Assembly (NCBI GenBank): GCA_001465935.1
Contig: LNKV01000002.1
Coordinates: forward strand, 682,001 to 746,000
DNA length: 64,000 nucleotides
DNA from: Clarireedia homoeocarpa
Taxonomy: Eukaryota > Ascomycota > Leotiomycetes > Helotiales > Rutstroemiaceae
Direction of reading: 5' to 3'
How positions within the stretch are numbered: the stretch's first letter is position 1; each line of letters starts with the position of its first letter. Both the position numbers and the translations under genes were made by a program. Below are positions 12,327 through 23,184 of this stretch, in pieces. The notes below the pieces were generated by a model. The model was not told where the DNA came from. It saw only the letters and a list, made by a program, of their open reading frames with translations, and searched no databases.

Positions 12327-13395
12327 ATGATGAATAACTCGCTTAACTCCTTTTGTTCCGACAATTCCTTCGGGCCAACAATGAAAGTCCAGAGCTGTCG
12401 GGATGGCTTCGATTTTACCTTGCTCTTTGAGGAGAGTATTTTTGCCGTCCTTCCAGATGCTTTATTGCTATGTATTGTGCCGCTTCGGTTCTGGTCAATC
12501 TATCGACGACCAGACGCACGTTCTTAATCAAAACTTTGAACTCCTAGATCTTGCGCAGAGACCCATTCTATTTGCTTTTGTGCCTGCAGAACTGGTTAAA
12601 TCTCGTGCTAGATTTTGTGTCGCTTGTTTGGCTATCGTTATTACTGCGTTAGCTGTGACGCTGCGGTATTCGATGAACAGCAGTCTGCTGAGAGTCGCGA
12701 TGGTTAGTATTGTGAGTCCCAGTCAAACGCTATCATCTTTCGTGAATTACTGGACTGGCATCGAGAAATTCTTGGGGAGTATCGCGAGGACACGGGGATT
12801 TGTTGCAGAAACTTCGGCAGAACTGTCCGATGTAGCAGCAGTCGTCTCTACAGAATGGCCTTCGGACACTTCTATCGAGTTGAAAGATGTCTCTGCTTCA
12901 TATCAGTACGTGGATCCCCAATTGCGTTTATCAACGAGATATATTGTTGGCAATGATCAAAGAACCTCCGGACCCGAGGTTATATAGAAGGTTAATCTGA
13001 TCATCGATGCTGGTCAGCGGATCGTGATTTGTGGCTGTACGGGTTCGGGCAAGTCTACCTTTTTAGCACTTCTCTTATGCCTGCTGAACCCCAAGTCTGG
13101 CGCCGTGTTCGTTGGCACGACGGTACATCTTCTTTTTTCCCCAGAGACAGTCCGCGGGCGCAGCAACTCGCTGCCACAGGGCCCGTGGTTTCTGCTGGGA
13201 GGACATAGAACTATGTGTTCCAACCTGGACCCTCTGAACAGCGCCACGGAATCTCAGATCCAGGTTTCATTGGAGAAAATTAGGTTGACAGAGTAGATTT
13301 AGACGATGGGCGGCTATCATGCAGAAATGAGCGGAAGTCACCCGTCAGCCGGACAAAGACAATTGTTCTGTTTGGCGAGGGTCACTTGCGGATAA
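12327..13395 (+). pseudogene. internally deleted ABCC-type ABC transporter relic
   Basis: Remnant of a full-size fungal multidrug-resistance-type (ABCC) transporter. The first 60 or so codons from ATG 12327/12330 look like the usual N-terminus: an S-D-N-S-F-G-P step, then a GFDFTLLFEES block and a first hydrophobic helix. After about 12,530 the sequence jumps to the last helices of the second membrane domain (a QNWLNLVLDF step near 12,590 and YSMNSSLLRVAM near 12,670), then SFVNYWTGIEKFLGSIART and the second nucleotide-binding domain. That domain has Walker A GCTGSGKST near 13,030, a Q-loop-like LPQGPWFLLGG near 13,180 and a decayed signature SAGQRQLFCLAR near 13,345. Roughly a thousand residues are therefore missing. 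In-frame TAG codons stand at 12985-12987, 13294-13296 and 13300-13302, a frameshift lies near 12,620, and Walker B is absent before TAA 13393-13395. It cannot make a transporter. Confidence 0.85.
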
Positions 13396-13673
13396 GGGCT
13401 CGGCTTTGCGAAGCTGAATAAGAATGGGGGACGACAGTCATCTTAGGGGATGGAGGCTGGAGGCAAGAGCCTTCGGTTTAAGTGACTCTTATATAGTCAC
13501 TGTATAACTCGAGATCTGAGATTCTGAGATTGATTCATACAAGATCAAGGTAGATGAGAAATATCGACAACTGTATATTTGAAATCTAGCTACTAAATCA
13601 TTCTAGTTACGAAGAAGAATTAAAATAGAACAAGCCTCTTTATGAGTTTTTGCTAAAGTCAACGAGGAATCTA
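13396..13673. other. spacer between ABC relic and solo LTR
   Basis: No gene or recognisable element. It may contain more decayed sequence of the ABC transporter tail. Confidence 0.5.
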
Positions 13674-13963
13674 TGTTGAGGTTACAGCAGGTTGACATAA
13701 AGAATAGTGCCTGTAAGGGTCGAAATGGGTTCAATAATATTGAAGCAAACTGTGCTTGTACTTGATACAACTGACCTGAACTGACTGAACTGTCTACAGG
13801 GGGAAGGACCTGGCCTTATATAGGCATTTCTCAGGCTAGTGGCCAGCCTGATTCGCAAGCTGCCCTTATATGGTTCAATAAACCCATGAACTTGATTCCA
13901 ATGTTACCCTAAGTCTGGTCCTATATAGGCCCTACCACTAAATCCGTACCAGTGGTTCCAACA
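13674..13963. mobile_element. solo LTR of a retrotransposon, with 5-bp target-site duplication
   Basis: A 290-bp element that begins TGTTG and ends CAACA, the short terminal inverted repeat usual for LTRs. It is flanked on both sides by the same five bases, ATCTA (13669-13673 and 13964-13968). Inside are promoter-like CTTATATAGG and CCTATATAGG steps and a possible polyadenylation-like AATAAA at about 13878. No gag, protease, reverse transcriptase or integrase sequence flanks it. The simplest reading is a retrotransposon reduced to one LTR by recombination between its two ends. The superfamily (Ty1/Copia or Ty3/Gypsy) cannot be told from this sequence; a 5-bp duplication fits both. Element orientation is uncertain. 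Confidence 0.85.
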
Positions 13964-14380
13964 ATCTATCTATGTCTTGTATTGGTGAAATGAGACGTAC
14001 AACATCCACTTTATCATCCGCCACTATGAGGCCATCCACACATAAAAATTTTCACCGCTTGTAATCAGCACCATTTTTACACTTGACTGTGCGAGCACAC
14101 TGCATGCGGCGTGAATGTCGCTGATCTAAAGTTCTCGTTGAACCAACTCGAGACCACTTACAGAAGATGCTTTTATACCTCTCTGTATCCTATCCAAGAA
14201 GTCTTCCATGGATACAAGAATCATTGTTTTGTATACGAAGTCAGGATGACGGGGTTGAAAGCAGAAGCACTTGACCGAGTGAATGAGCAAGTGGATTCTT
14301 CAATGGACCCGATTCTTCCAACTCATCTGATCAAGTGAGAAGCGGACTTGCCTGCCCTGGTACAAATAGTTGCCATCATA

Positions 14381-14404
14381 CCATTCGACCATTCGACCAT
14401 TCGA
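14381..14404. repeat. 8-bp tandem repeat CCATTCGA
   Basis: Three perfect units. Confidence 0.85.
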
Positions 14405-15883
14405 CCCATCGCTATCCACATATACACCAGATGTATCATTACTGACAACGGGTTCATCATTGGTCACATCTGCTACACGGTTAGCAACACTAAAGTAGAT
14501 TGTAAGAAAGCAAAGAACTTGAATGATGACCTTCAAAGCATGCTATCTGTAATTGATTTCATATAACGCCTTTGGTCCTAAAGTCTCGGATTCCTGTCTC
14601 CTCTCATCTCCAGTCCACTTCCGTATACGAAAATATCCTTCTCGCTGCGCTCAAATGAATGTGTACAATTTGCGGGAAAATGATGACTGCTAGCTTTCTT
14701 GCCCAACACAGCTACCCATTTCGTACGTTCTCATTTTCTACATGAAGTTCGAAGCGCCGACCCCTGGCAACTTTTCGCAAGCATTGCATTCAGGAAGTTC
14801 GCTTCTTCCTGAGCCATAAGTAGCGCACTCTTGACTTTGCGATGGGAGTCGACTCAAGTACAGACGGAAGATGGAATGGTATTTATATACCCGAAAGATA
14901 TACAGCAACTGACTTCCGGAGTCTCGGGTGAATAAGGATTTCAGTGAATTACTCCAGTCAGCTCATACATTTTGATTTCGTGCAGACTCCTACGTACGAA
15001 TGGACTCAAACCTGACTTTGAAGATCGAAGATCGTATTTTTATAGCACTGCTTCACTGCTGCCATCCCGACCACGTCTCTCGTCCGTTACCACCAGGAGA
15101 ACCATCGCCGTCGTCATCTCCCGACTCCTTAATACCCAGCGCCAAACATGACTTTTCCCAGAGCATGTGAGGGTGAACTTCATTCCAGTTCCGGAAATGA
15201 TATACCCCCGGGCAAGTTTTGATTCCTCCACACTACCACTCTCTCATCTCTACTGCTATCTTTTCCACTTCACATTCATTCATGCTTCATGGACGCCACT
15301 TTTCCCTTATTGAATCACAAAGCCGTAACTTTGGTTCTCTTCTTGCACCTCCCGCAATTCCCTTGTGTTTTCCTCTCACGTGTAGGCTCAAGCACTGCCC
15401 ACTACTACAGCTTCCCCAAATCCCTTTTAGATAGACAATTCCTCGCACCTAAAACCGGTAGTGAGTTCAACTTAACCTGCGCGATTCACTATTCATTCTG
15501 TTCCCGAAAAGGGCCAACACCATCTATGAGACCATATTTCAGAACTGCGAGGCCAAGATTACTCTCCCTTTCCGCCCCTTCGCTCTCCTAAGAACAAATC
15601 ACCCTCACTCTCGCGTACTAATACACTATCACCACAAACGACATGAGCACCAAGTATCTCGGACCTCTCAGAATTTAATAAGGTAATCATGTTACAATTA
15701 ATAACTTTTCAACTTTAACAAATACTCAACTCATACACAAACAATACGAAGCTTAAACTGCAATCAACCCAATTGCAGTTACTTGCTTATACTCAATAAC
15801 ACCAGTTCAGCCTTCCATCCAAACAATAATACGCCATCGCCACCCTGCCATAATGTAATACTTGTATTGTGACCCTTCCTTGA

Positions 15884-15911
15884 ATCCATCCATCCATCCA
15901 TCCCTCCATCC
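15884..15911. repeat. (ATCC)n microsatellite
   Basis: About seven ATCC units, one changed to CTCC. Confidence 0.9.
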
Positions 15912-16248
15912 CGAGAAGTAAGAAGGTCAAACCGCCAATCCTACATGTGCTGTCTACCATATACCTGGAACAGCAGCTTGTTCTCCGTGTGCCCACCAGG
16001 CTTTGGTATCCACGCAACCCCAATCCTCATACAGAAAAATATGATACAACCCACCTAAGCCCTAATTTTTGGTCGATCAATGAGAAAACTCCCGTATATC
16101 TGCATATACGGTGGTGCATCGGGACGTCAGAACTATAAAATACAGTATACCAAACTCCTAACATATAACCTTTTGTGCATAACGATTCCCACTACCACCA
16201 AGCCATAACACTATAAATCAATAGACCACCGCAGACCACACTGGCGAT

Positions 16249-18504
16249 TCACTGAAGACCCAATTGACCACCTGAAATATATCCAACTGGCATAATCTTA
16301 TCACACTCTCCCATCTTCTTCGCCTTTTGTCTCTCCGCCCATTCTCTACTTGCTTGACGTCCCCTCTCTGCCGCCTCCTCTCTTGAACGTTTGGCAGCAG
16401 CCTCGCGTTCCTCCTTTTCCTTCTTCATCTCCTCCGCCAATCTCGCATCTCTATCATAAATATCCTTTGCACGACGGCGTTGCAACTGAACATCCGCATC
16501 CGAGACAGTGCGTTGCATAGCGAGGCCACTCATGGAAGGGCCATGATGATTTGGTGAGGGTTTACGAACAGGTTGCTGGACTTGGACTTTCGTGCGAGAC
16601 GCAGCTGTATTGGCTCTTTGTAGATCGAGGATCGAAGGACGATGAGCACCGATGACGGAGCCACGCTTGCCGACGGTCAGATTGGCAGTCTCGGAATTCT
16701 CCCCGACTTTGCTTTGACGAGCACGACTTGCAGCAGTATCGCGAGGTAGGGTACGAGACATAAAGGTTGTGCTGATAGGTCTAGCTTTGAATTCACGTCT
16801 CTTCCGGTCCTCTTCTTCTTGTGCCTTGAGTTTGGCTTCGTGTGCTTCTTTTTTTCGTCGTGATAAGGCTTCACCGGGTAGTTCAAACGCGGATGGTTTT
16901 GTCAATGGTTTTGTAGATTTGACTTTGGGAGTCAATGCGATCTTGGCGGTTACCTCGGATGTTTCGCGTTGAGAAAGTCGGGTTTCTCTTTGTTCTTTGA
17001 GTCTTCGCGCGACAGCGTCTCCAGAAAGTTCGAAGTTTGATTTAGTTGGAGGTTTGGTACATTTGACGGGTTGCTTAGGGACAATTAAACTAGTCGGACG
17101 AGGGGTTTTGTTGGGAGACGTTGCTCTCACTGAGGATACAGCTGAGAGCTTCTCTGCACGAGGTGTCGGGCTACTAAATGTCATAGACTTTGGTCTTCTG
17201 GGGGCTGGCTCCGTGACAGTTGTCGTTTTGATACGCATGGTTGCATAGGTAGATTGTGGTCTCTGCGAGGATGTCCGAGCCTTGTTGACTGGACTGCGTT
17301 CAATTGCTTCTATACTCACGGTCTTGCTGGCCATAACTCGACGTGGTGAAGCTCTTGACTCTCTGCTCGGGGAGACATCACAAGCAATGCTAGCCTTCTT
17401 CTTTGTGGAAGAAGTGACGATTTGCTCAGCAAGGGTGGCTTGATCAAGAGCATCAATGGCATCTTCCAGATTGTCAAATTCCTCCAGAGAATCTTCGATA
17501 CGTGATACTGGCTTGGCAGGCGAACGACTTATGATCTGCTCAATGAACGAGTCTTCCTCCTCATCGGCATCAGTAGGATGGGTAGAATTTACGTGTGGTT
17601 TCGAGACGCAATCCCTTTCAACCTCTTCTAGTGTCTTCGGTTTCGATTTTGTAGATGTAATCATATGTGCCTCGACCGGGTGGTGGTTCTCACTTAAAAT
17701 TTGCTGGGTAAAATGTGATTGAGAAGCCTTTGCATCCTTATACTCTGGAATGGTATTATTATCTTTCATAGCTATGTTATCAAAAGAATTAGCGGGATGT
17801 TCAAATCTGGGTTGAATGAAGTTTCCGGTCTCCAAAGGAAGGCGAGGTTGACCAGCGAAAAGAGATGCAAGGTAATCCACGGCTGGGGGTGGTCTCCAAT
17901 ACATATCTGCGTCGGCAATCTCTCCAGTGAATGAAACACCTGCGATATACTGACCTGCTTGTTGTCTTGCAAATTGGCTTCGAGTTGTGCGTCCAGTAAA
18001 GGGCTGCGATGGTAGATTACGTTGGTCCGTAATTAGAGGCTGAGAAGCGTTGGCTGACTGCAGTGGAGCCCATGAAGGGATTTGATTCGAAGAATTACCT
18101 GCACCTCGAGCTTCATTGTTGCTTGGTAATGACGTTATGTTTGGTGCAACTCCTGCAGGATGTAGGTGCCCAACGGTGTTGTCCACGTTCTCGATCTGCT
18201 CAATGGTGCCCATTATTTCCTCCGCATCTGCCAATTCGCCCAGTCTACCTTTGTTCCTATTCTTATTCTTTTTGCCCTTTTTCGTAATACCTAGGGCGTT
18301 CCTATATGCAGCTTTGAGATTCTTCATTTGCTGTGCAATAGCCAGCCCTTCACTATCTTCGGAAACCATCGTGTTGAGTCCAGTCAGATCCGTAAGAGCC
18401 AATGCTTTCGGAGCAGGTGTATCAGGCAGTGGGATTTGTGAGGCAGTGAAAGCTGTGTCGTCTTCAGCAATGGTGATTTTAGTTGATCTCGTAACTCGAG
18501 CCAT
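16249..18504 (-). CDS. TPX2-like coiled-coil protein (unnamed fungal family)
   Basis: Single-exon frame of 751 codons from ATG 18504. The open frame extends seven codons further upstream but only to a GTG. I do not recognise an exact family. The protein is basic, Ser/Thr/Pro-rich and largely disordered, with a KKGKKNKNRNKG patch near residue 85. Two related segments, at about residues 488-515 (FELSGDAVARRLKEQRE) and 537-573 (FELPGEALSRRKKEAHEAK, ending REFKARPI), resemble the repeated microtubule/kinesin-binding motif of TPX2: F-x-L-P-G-E, a charged helix, then F-K-A-R-P. The last 75 or so residues are a highly charged K/E/R helix, probably a coiled coil. The gene lies next to dad2 and shugoshin, which fits a spindle role. 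The TPX2 link is inference from the motif; the reading frame itself is solid. Confidence 0.75.
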   Translation of the reverse strand: MARVTRSTKITIAEDDTAFTASQIPLPDTPAPKALALTDLTGLNTMVSEDSEGLAIAQQMKNLKAAYRNALGITKKGKKNKNRNKGRLGELADAEEIMGTIEQIENVDNTVGHLHPAGVAPNITSLPSNNEARGAGNSSNQIPSWAPLQSANASQPLITDQRNLPSQPFTGRTTRSQFARQQAGQYIAGVSFTGEIADADMYWRPPPAVDYLASLFAGQPRLPLETGNFIQPRFEHPANSFDNIAMKDNNTIPEYKDAKASQSHFTQQILSENHHPVEAHMITSTKSKPKTLEEVERDCVSKPHVNSTHPTDADEEEDSFIEQIISRSPAKPVSRIEDSLEEFDNLEDAIDALDQATLAEQIVTSSTKKKASIACDVSPSRESRASPRRVMASKTVSIEAIERSPVNKARTSSQRPQSTYATMRIKTTTVTEPAPRRPKSMTFSSPTPRAEKLSAVSSVRATSPNKTPRPTSLIVPKQPVKCTKPPTKSNFELSGDAVARRLKEQRETRLSQRETSEVTAKIALTPKVKSTKPLTKPSAFELPGEALSRRKKEAHEAKLKAQEEEDRKRREFKARPISTTFMSRTLPRDTAASRARQSKVGENSETANLTVGKRGSVIGAHRPSILDLQRANTAASRTKVQVQQPVRKPSPNHHGPSMSGLAMQRTVSDADVQLQRRRAKDIYDRDARLAEEMKKEKEEREAAAKRSREEAAERGRQASREWAERQKAKKMGECDKIMPVGYISGGQLGLQ

Positions 18505-19392
18505 ATTAACTGCCTCAAGGAACACGAGGTTCTGGAACCTGCAGATCGTTTTCGAATAGTATCCCGGAGATTAGACGTGATTTGTGATTTGGAGAACAAT
18601 TGATCTGCAAGGGTTCGCCCAAGATTCGAAATTGCGATCAAAATGCCAAACAGTGCCGGACGAGTAAGAGTAAGATCATAGAAATATTGTAGTTGTTGGC
18701 GAGCGTAATGGATTCTTTCAAAACTTGAGCTTTTCTTATCGATTATGAGAACCGTCAATGAATTGAAGTTATCGTTGAGGAGGTCTTGTCTTGGTGTGTT
18801 CCAATAACCTAAGGTACTATGTGCGACTATTTCCATAGTCGATGCTCCAAGCTCAAGCTCCAAGCTCCCCTCGATTTTGTTTTGGGTATTTTTAGCCTAT
18901 CGCTATAGCAACCGCGGCAAGACAGGGAAAGCGCGTTTCTGCGCACTTCGTCGGGTTTCTGTGCAACAGCACCGGATGAAAGTTCGAAGTGGCTTGGTAC
19001 ATCAATACATTGCAGCAAGGTGGATAGTGACCTGAGCGTAAGATGCGCTGGACGTTGAGCAAAATGGGTATCTTCCAACACATGCTGCAAACATTCATAA
19101 GAGGGGTCATATCTGTCATATCTTTAGCGGCCGACTATTGTGCACAGACAAAATGCCGCGGAATTCTTAGTCGGCGATGGTCCCTTCTGCGCATCCTTGA
19201 TTTTACAATATACCTCGCCATTGTCGTTACCAGAGTCTTCAATTCCAACGCCATTCCAGATTCATACGTCTCTCCGACGAACTCAGTCGAGGAAGCCATG
19301 TGTTGTACACAATTACCCATCTACGACGCCATGCAATGCACCATTACCGGTTATGATGAGAGTTCCTTCGTATCAATGCGCCCGAAAGTTTC
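18505..19392. other. spacer between TPX2-like gene and dad2
   Basis: It probably contains the promoter and 5' leader of the TPX2-like gene and the 3' UTR of dad2. A 159-codon minus-strand frame (18384-18863) overlaps the start of the TPX2-like gene in another frame. It has no recognisable domain and no splice path that improves the N-terminus of the neighbour, so I treat it as leader. CAAGCTC repeats occur near 18845-18862. Confidence 0.5.
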
Positions 19393-19947
19393 CTACTGCT
19401 CACTTGTTTCTCCACCTGCAGACAGTTGCGGTTGCAGCATTGGCGCATGCTCTGTTGGTATGCGAACAAGTGTTTGAGGTAGAGGCAACTCGGATTCGGA
19501 TTTCTTCTGTGATTCTTCGTCTTGTTCACTGGTTGATTCTTGCGGTTTGGGAATTTTCACTGCCAGCATTTATCAGAGCCATAAGTGTAGGAGCTCACCA
19601 TTGCGATACTTACGAGATGCCATACTAATAGCTTGGAGAACATTATGCCAATTGCTCAGTACCGTGGCAACAGCTAATCATGGTATCAGCTTGCCCGCCA
19701 GAAGTGCTCCACTATCATCCATACCTTCAGTCCCATCCGAGAGAGTAGATAGCTTATCCTCCAGCATCTGCATTTGTCCTGCCAGTCCTGCACTAAGGTC
19801 CCGTAATTGCTTCAAATTTTCCAATTCTGCCTTTTTCTCGTTGATTCGAGCTTGGAGTATTGGTGATTGCCCACCAGAAGAGTTGAGACTACCCCCCATG
19901 GAGGGTTGACGCAAATGCGAACCCAGAGGTCGAGATGAGTATGCCAT
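19393..19947 (-). CDS. dad2: DASH complex subunit Dad2
   Basis: Dad2 is a small coiled-coil subunit of the DASH/Dam1 ring, which couples kinetochores to spindle microtubules in fungi. Three exons on the minus strand: 19725-19947, 19614-19673 and 19393-19559, separated by introns of 51 and 54 bp with GTATGG/GTAAGT donors and TAG/CAG acceptors. They give 149 residues. The N-terminus MAYSSRPLG, the helix ARINEKKAELENLKQLRDLS (about residues 33-52), the GLAGQMQMLEDKL heptads and TLSDGTE followed by AVATVLSNWHNVLQAISMAS match the Dad2 family. The 50 or so residues after this core (KIPKPQ..., Glu/Ser/Pro-rich) are a variable tail usual in filamentous fungi. It is divergent from shugoshin, 390 bp away. 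Confidence 0.93.
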
Positions 19948-20337
19948 ACTTGCGGCACTTTGTGTTTGCGGATGTTGTAGAGCTGTGCCTTTCTAAAGTT
20001 CTTCGGTTCTTTGCGTCGCCTTTCGCAGCTTGAGTGGAATACCAATGATAGACAAGAGTTTCAATTCTGTCACAAACAAATAAACGGTGCACCACAAAAT
20101 CCCGATAGCAGGGATGTTTCGCTGTTACTAGCGTTGTCTCAATGGGTCTAACCTTATTAAGACAGAAGTAAACACTGACCCTTAAACAAAATTCTCTGTA
20201 CACAAACCACTACAAAATACTAGAAGTCACGACAAATCTTGCTATTCTCTTGCTCGCGGTTTCCCATCTTGACACTTCAAACCGATTATCCTTTTGGAAC
20301 TTATAAGATCTCAGTGCCGCATGCACTGCCAGCTCAT
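19948..20337. promoter_or_regulatory. bidirectional promoter region between dad2 and shugoshin
   Basis: 390 bp lie between the divergent start codons of dad2 (-) and sgo1 (+). Both genes act at kinetochores/centromeres in mitosis, so shared cell-cycle control from this interval is plausible. I did not find a convincing MCB-type ACGCGT box; the call rests on arrangement only. An in-frame upstream extension of sgo1 to 20239 begins with a non-ATG codon and was not used. Confidence 0.5.
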
Positions 20338-22640
20338 ATGGCCCGCTTAAATGAACCTGTAGCTTCAATGGAGAACATAGAATCTCGTGAGTACGCTGAA
20401 TTCCTTTGCAACAGTACGCAAAAAATGGAGATTCGTCTTTCTGATGCAATCATAGTGAAGCGCAAATTCATGCGGCAGAACCGCGATATTGCACGAGCCA
20501 ATTCGGCACAATCCCTTCGGATTCGCAATCTCGAAAATGAAACCTCAAGACTCCTCGCAGAAAACCTTGGACTCCGAGAGCAAATTTTACGCCTTGAAGG
20601 CGAATTGGAACATGGAAGGTCTCGAAGGGTTGCAGATAGAGTTAATGTTGTCAAATCGCAGCTCGAGGAAAGATTATTGGAAATTGGAGCTTTGATAAGC
20701 GGCCTCGGAGAAGAATCCCCACGGAAAAAGAGATCACCGCAAACTTCAAGACAATATGGGGGACCTAAATCAAGTCCTCCTCAAATTCCGGAGCAGAGGA
20801 ATTGGAAAAACATGGTTACCTTGAGTGAAGCTGTCGCTAGTCAGGAAGGAAAACTGCCGCCAATTTTGGAGAACAAGCAGTATCCACGAAGGACGTTGGA
20901 GTGGGTTGCGAGGTGCTGAGAAGTCATGAATCATTTGCTAACACGACCATTAGGCGCCATGAGATTGAGGATATACTCGATGAAGCCGCTGTTGACAGTA
21001 CTGATTCGCCAGATATTGGACCACCGCCAGTATCACAATTCGTCGAGGAAGACCCTGTTAAAATTGACTTGCCAAAGAAGGTAGAGGCCCAGGAGCAAGA
21101 GGATGAAGCGATACTGGACCCTGTAATTTCAATGAATCTGGAGCAAAGAAGGAAGCGCAAGGATAGTATGGTAGTTTCTGACCTGAAGAAGATGAATCGA
21201 ACGGAACACTCGCAAGCAATACGCGACAACTCTGGAGTATTGAAATCCGGTGCCAAACGAAAGCTCAGTGCTAGGGACGACGAAGAACCAGAGCCGATGC
21301 GATCAGTGAATACTGAAGACTTCAAGTTCACCCGGATATCATCCGAAGAGCGGACTAGGAGTAAAACTGCTGTCTCATCTACGAAGGAAAATATTAGGCC
21401 ATCAAAACAGGCTTCGGCGAACAGAGGACTCTCAAAGGATAAGCCGAGTTTAGCTCCGAGTACGAGGAAGGTCCTCGCACCGAAGAGCGTCAATAATTCC
21501 CCACGAAAGAGCGCCAGCATGAGCAATTTGGGTCAAGAAAACGCAAAATCTGGCATTTCGGATATTTTCAAGGACAATCTTGCAAGGAACGCTCAGGACG
21601 ATACGGATGTGGGAAAAGCGCAATGTGACCAGAAGCCCATAGATGATCATACGAATTTTGTCAACGCATACACGGAGCCCGAGACCCCAGCACCTGTCGA
21701 TATGTTCACTCCTGTTTCCTCTTATCCCTCTACTGTTCGACCAGAATCTCGGGACACACCGCCTCCAATTGAAGTAGGACAAGCTGCAGAAAGCCAAAGA
21801 CCGAGCCGCCGTGCTCGAGGTGCTGTCAGTTATGCAGAACCAAACCTCAGAGACAAAATGCGAAGGCCTGGTAAAGAACTCGTGGATGCAGTGACAGCTG
21901 ACGGAAAAGTGCGCGCTGTTAAGTTGGAGGATGGAGTACCAATGACGGCCCGGACAATAAAGACTGAGCCGGAATCCGAGGATGCATGGAAACGACTGCC
22001 TAGCGCTGCTAGTGCTGATCAAAGCCCCTTGAGCAGCAAGACCACTGCACCTATACAGGAAATCATACCCAGCAATATTACCAACCATAGAAAACGCCGC
22101 GAATCAATTCTTCACCAAGCTGAGATGGAGACATCTGGACAGAAATCTCTCCAAGAGCTCCTGGCAGAGTCAAGAAAATCGCGAGGAATGTCAAAGGAAT
22201 CTTCTACCGAAAGTGGATTGATGAATGCACTTGAGGATATGGGAATATATGAGTTTCAAGGGTCACCAAAACGAGACGTGGAGGACGCTTCTGAAAAGCC
22301 AATAAAGCAGGAAAGAGTACCTTCACGATTTTCCAGAAGAACGTCGGCAATACCAGAGGATTCGACGGAGCAAGATGCTGAATTTTTGAAATCAACGGGT
22401 ACAACCTTAGCACCAGTACGAGCTTCAACATCAGCATCCGCTGCTGCATCAGCACCAAGACGAAGACAATCAACAATGACATCAAGTAGTCGAAGTGGTT
22501 TATCAGCTGGAAATGACTCTGAAAGAGAAACGGAAACAGAGAAAACTTTGAAAAGATCAGCGAGCAACGGTGGGATGTCTGGATCTACAAGCACGAGAAG
22601 CGACAGGGTTGCTGGAAGGAGAAGAAGCATGATGATATAA
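20338..22640 (+). CDS. sgo1: shugoshin (Sgo1-type centromeric cohesin protector)
   Basis: Shugoshin recruits PP2A to centromeres and shields cohesin from removal, and it also helps sense kinetochore tension. Two exons, 20338-20900 and 20954-22640, are joined across a 53-bp intron (GTGGGT donor, GCTAAC branch site, TTAG acceptor), giving 749 residues. Both signature parts are visible. The N-terminal coiled coil covers about residues 20-105 (FMRQNRDIARANSAQSLRIR, then LENETSRLLAENLGLREQIL), where PP2A binds. The C-terminal basic SGO motif is near residues 470-490 (RRARGAVSYAEPNLRDKMRR), which binds phosphorylated histone H2A. The middle and tail are disordered and Ser/Lys-rich, as is normal for the family. 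The start chosen is ATG 20338 (MARLNEP); a later ATG at 20368 (MENIES) is possible. The joined frame is open throughout. Confidence 0.92.
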
Positions 22641-23184
22641 TGATGTGATACGATAAGGTCGATTGTGGGAGTATTCTTAATGTCTCACTTTCGTTTGGTA
22701 TGATGGATTGGATTGGAGTCACTAGGTTATGACGGGCAATTGGAGCGTTTCTGTATAACGCAATGATATACACAGTTTTGATGAAGGCGCAAAGAAAGTA
22801 TTAGTGTTAATTCTTCTCTGGATTAAGAAGCGTACAAATGATATCAATGAAGTCTTTTCTCGCGATTATTTTGAGACTTGTGTAGCCTCGCAATCTATCT
22901 GAACATGTGAACTTGAGATTCTGAATCCTTTCGCTTCCCCTGTCAAGGGGCAATGTTTTGATGGCATGCTTCCCATTGCTGATGTAGCTCTACAACTCCT
23001 GTCCGACTTTGGCCAGGTTCCTCAGCATTAATCTCCTCGCGTCTAGCTTGTATCTTTCCGTGAGACAATCATGTCGTCTTTATCCCGCCTCTAAAATTCT
23101 AAGAAATTTTTGTGGACTTCCTACGCATGAATTTCATGCCAGGGTCTTCATTAAATTGTTGCTATAAGAACAAGAAGGGTATCA
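22641..23184. other. convergent 3' flank of shugoshin and vps29
   Basis: No gene seen. It lies between the stop codons of two convergent genes and should hold both 3' UTRs. Confidence 0.6.

Larger units (their letters stand above)
13964..16248. other. intergenic region
   Basis: No supportable gene. A 78-codon minus-strand frame (14300-14536) starts with a signal-peptide-like stretch (MKVIIQVLCFLTIYFS) but overlaps a tandem repeat and has no further support. The 14.6-16.2 kb part is the 3' flank of the TPX2-like gene plus repeat-rich sequence. Confidence 0.5.

Noticed and set aside
14300..14536. 78-codon - strand frame with signal-peptide-like start (possible small secreted protein)
   Set aside because: Single cysteine, part of it encoded by an 8-bp tandem repeat, and no other support; could be tested by RNA-seq but not called.
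18384..18863. 159-codon - strand frame upstream of the TPX2-like gene
   Set aside because: Overlaps that gene's start in another frame, has no domain, and no splice join improves the neighbour; more likely 5' leader.
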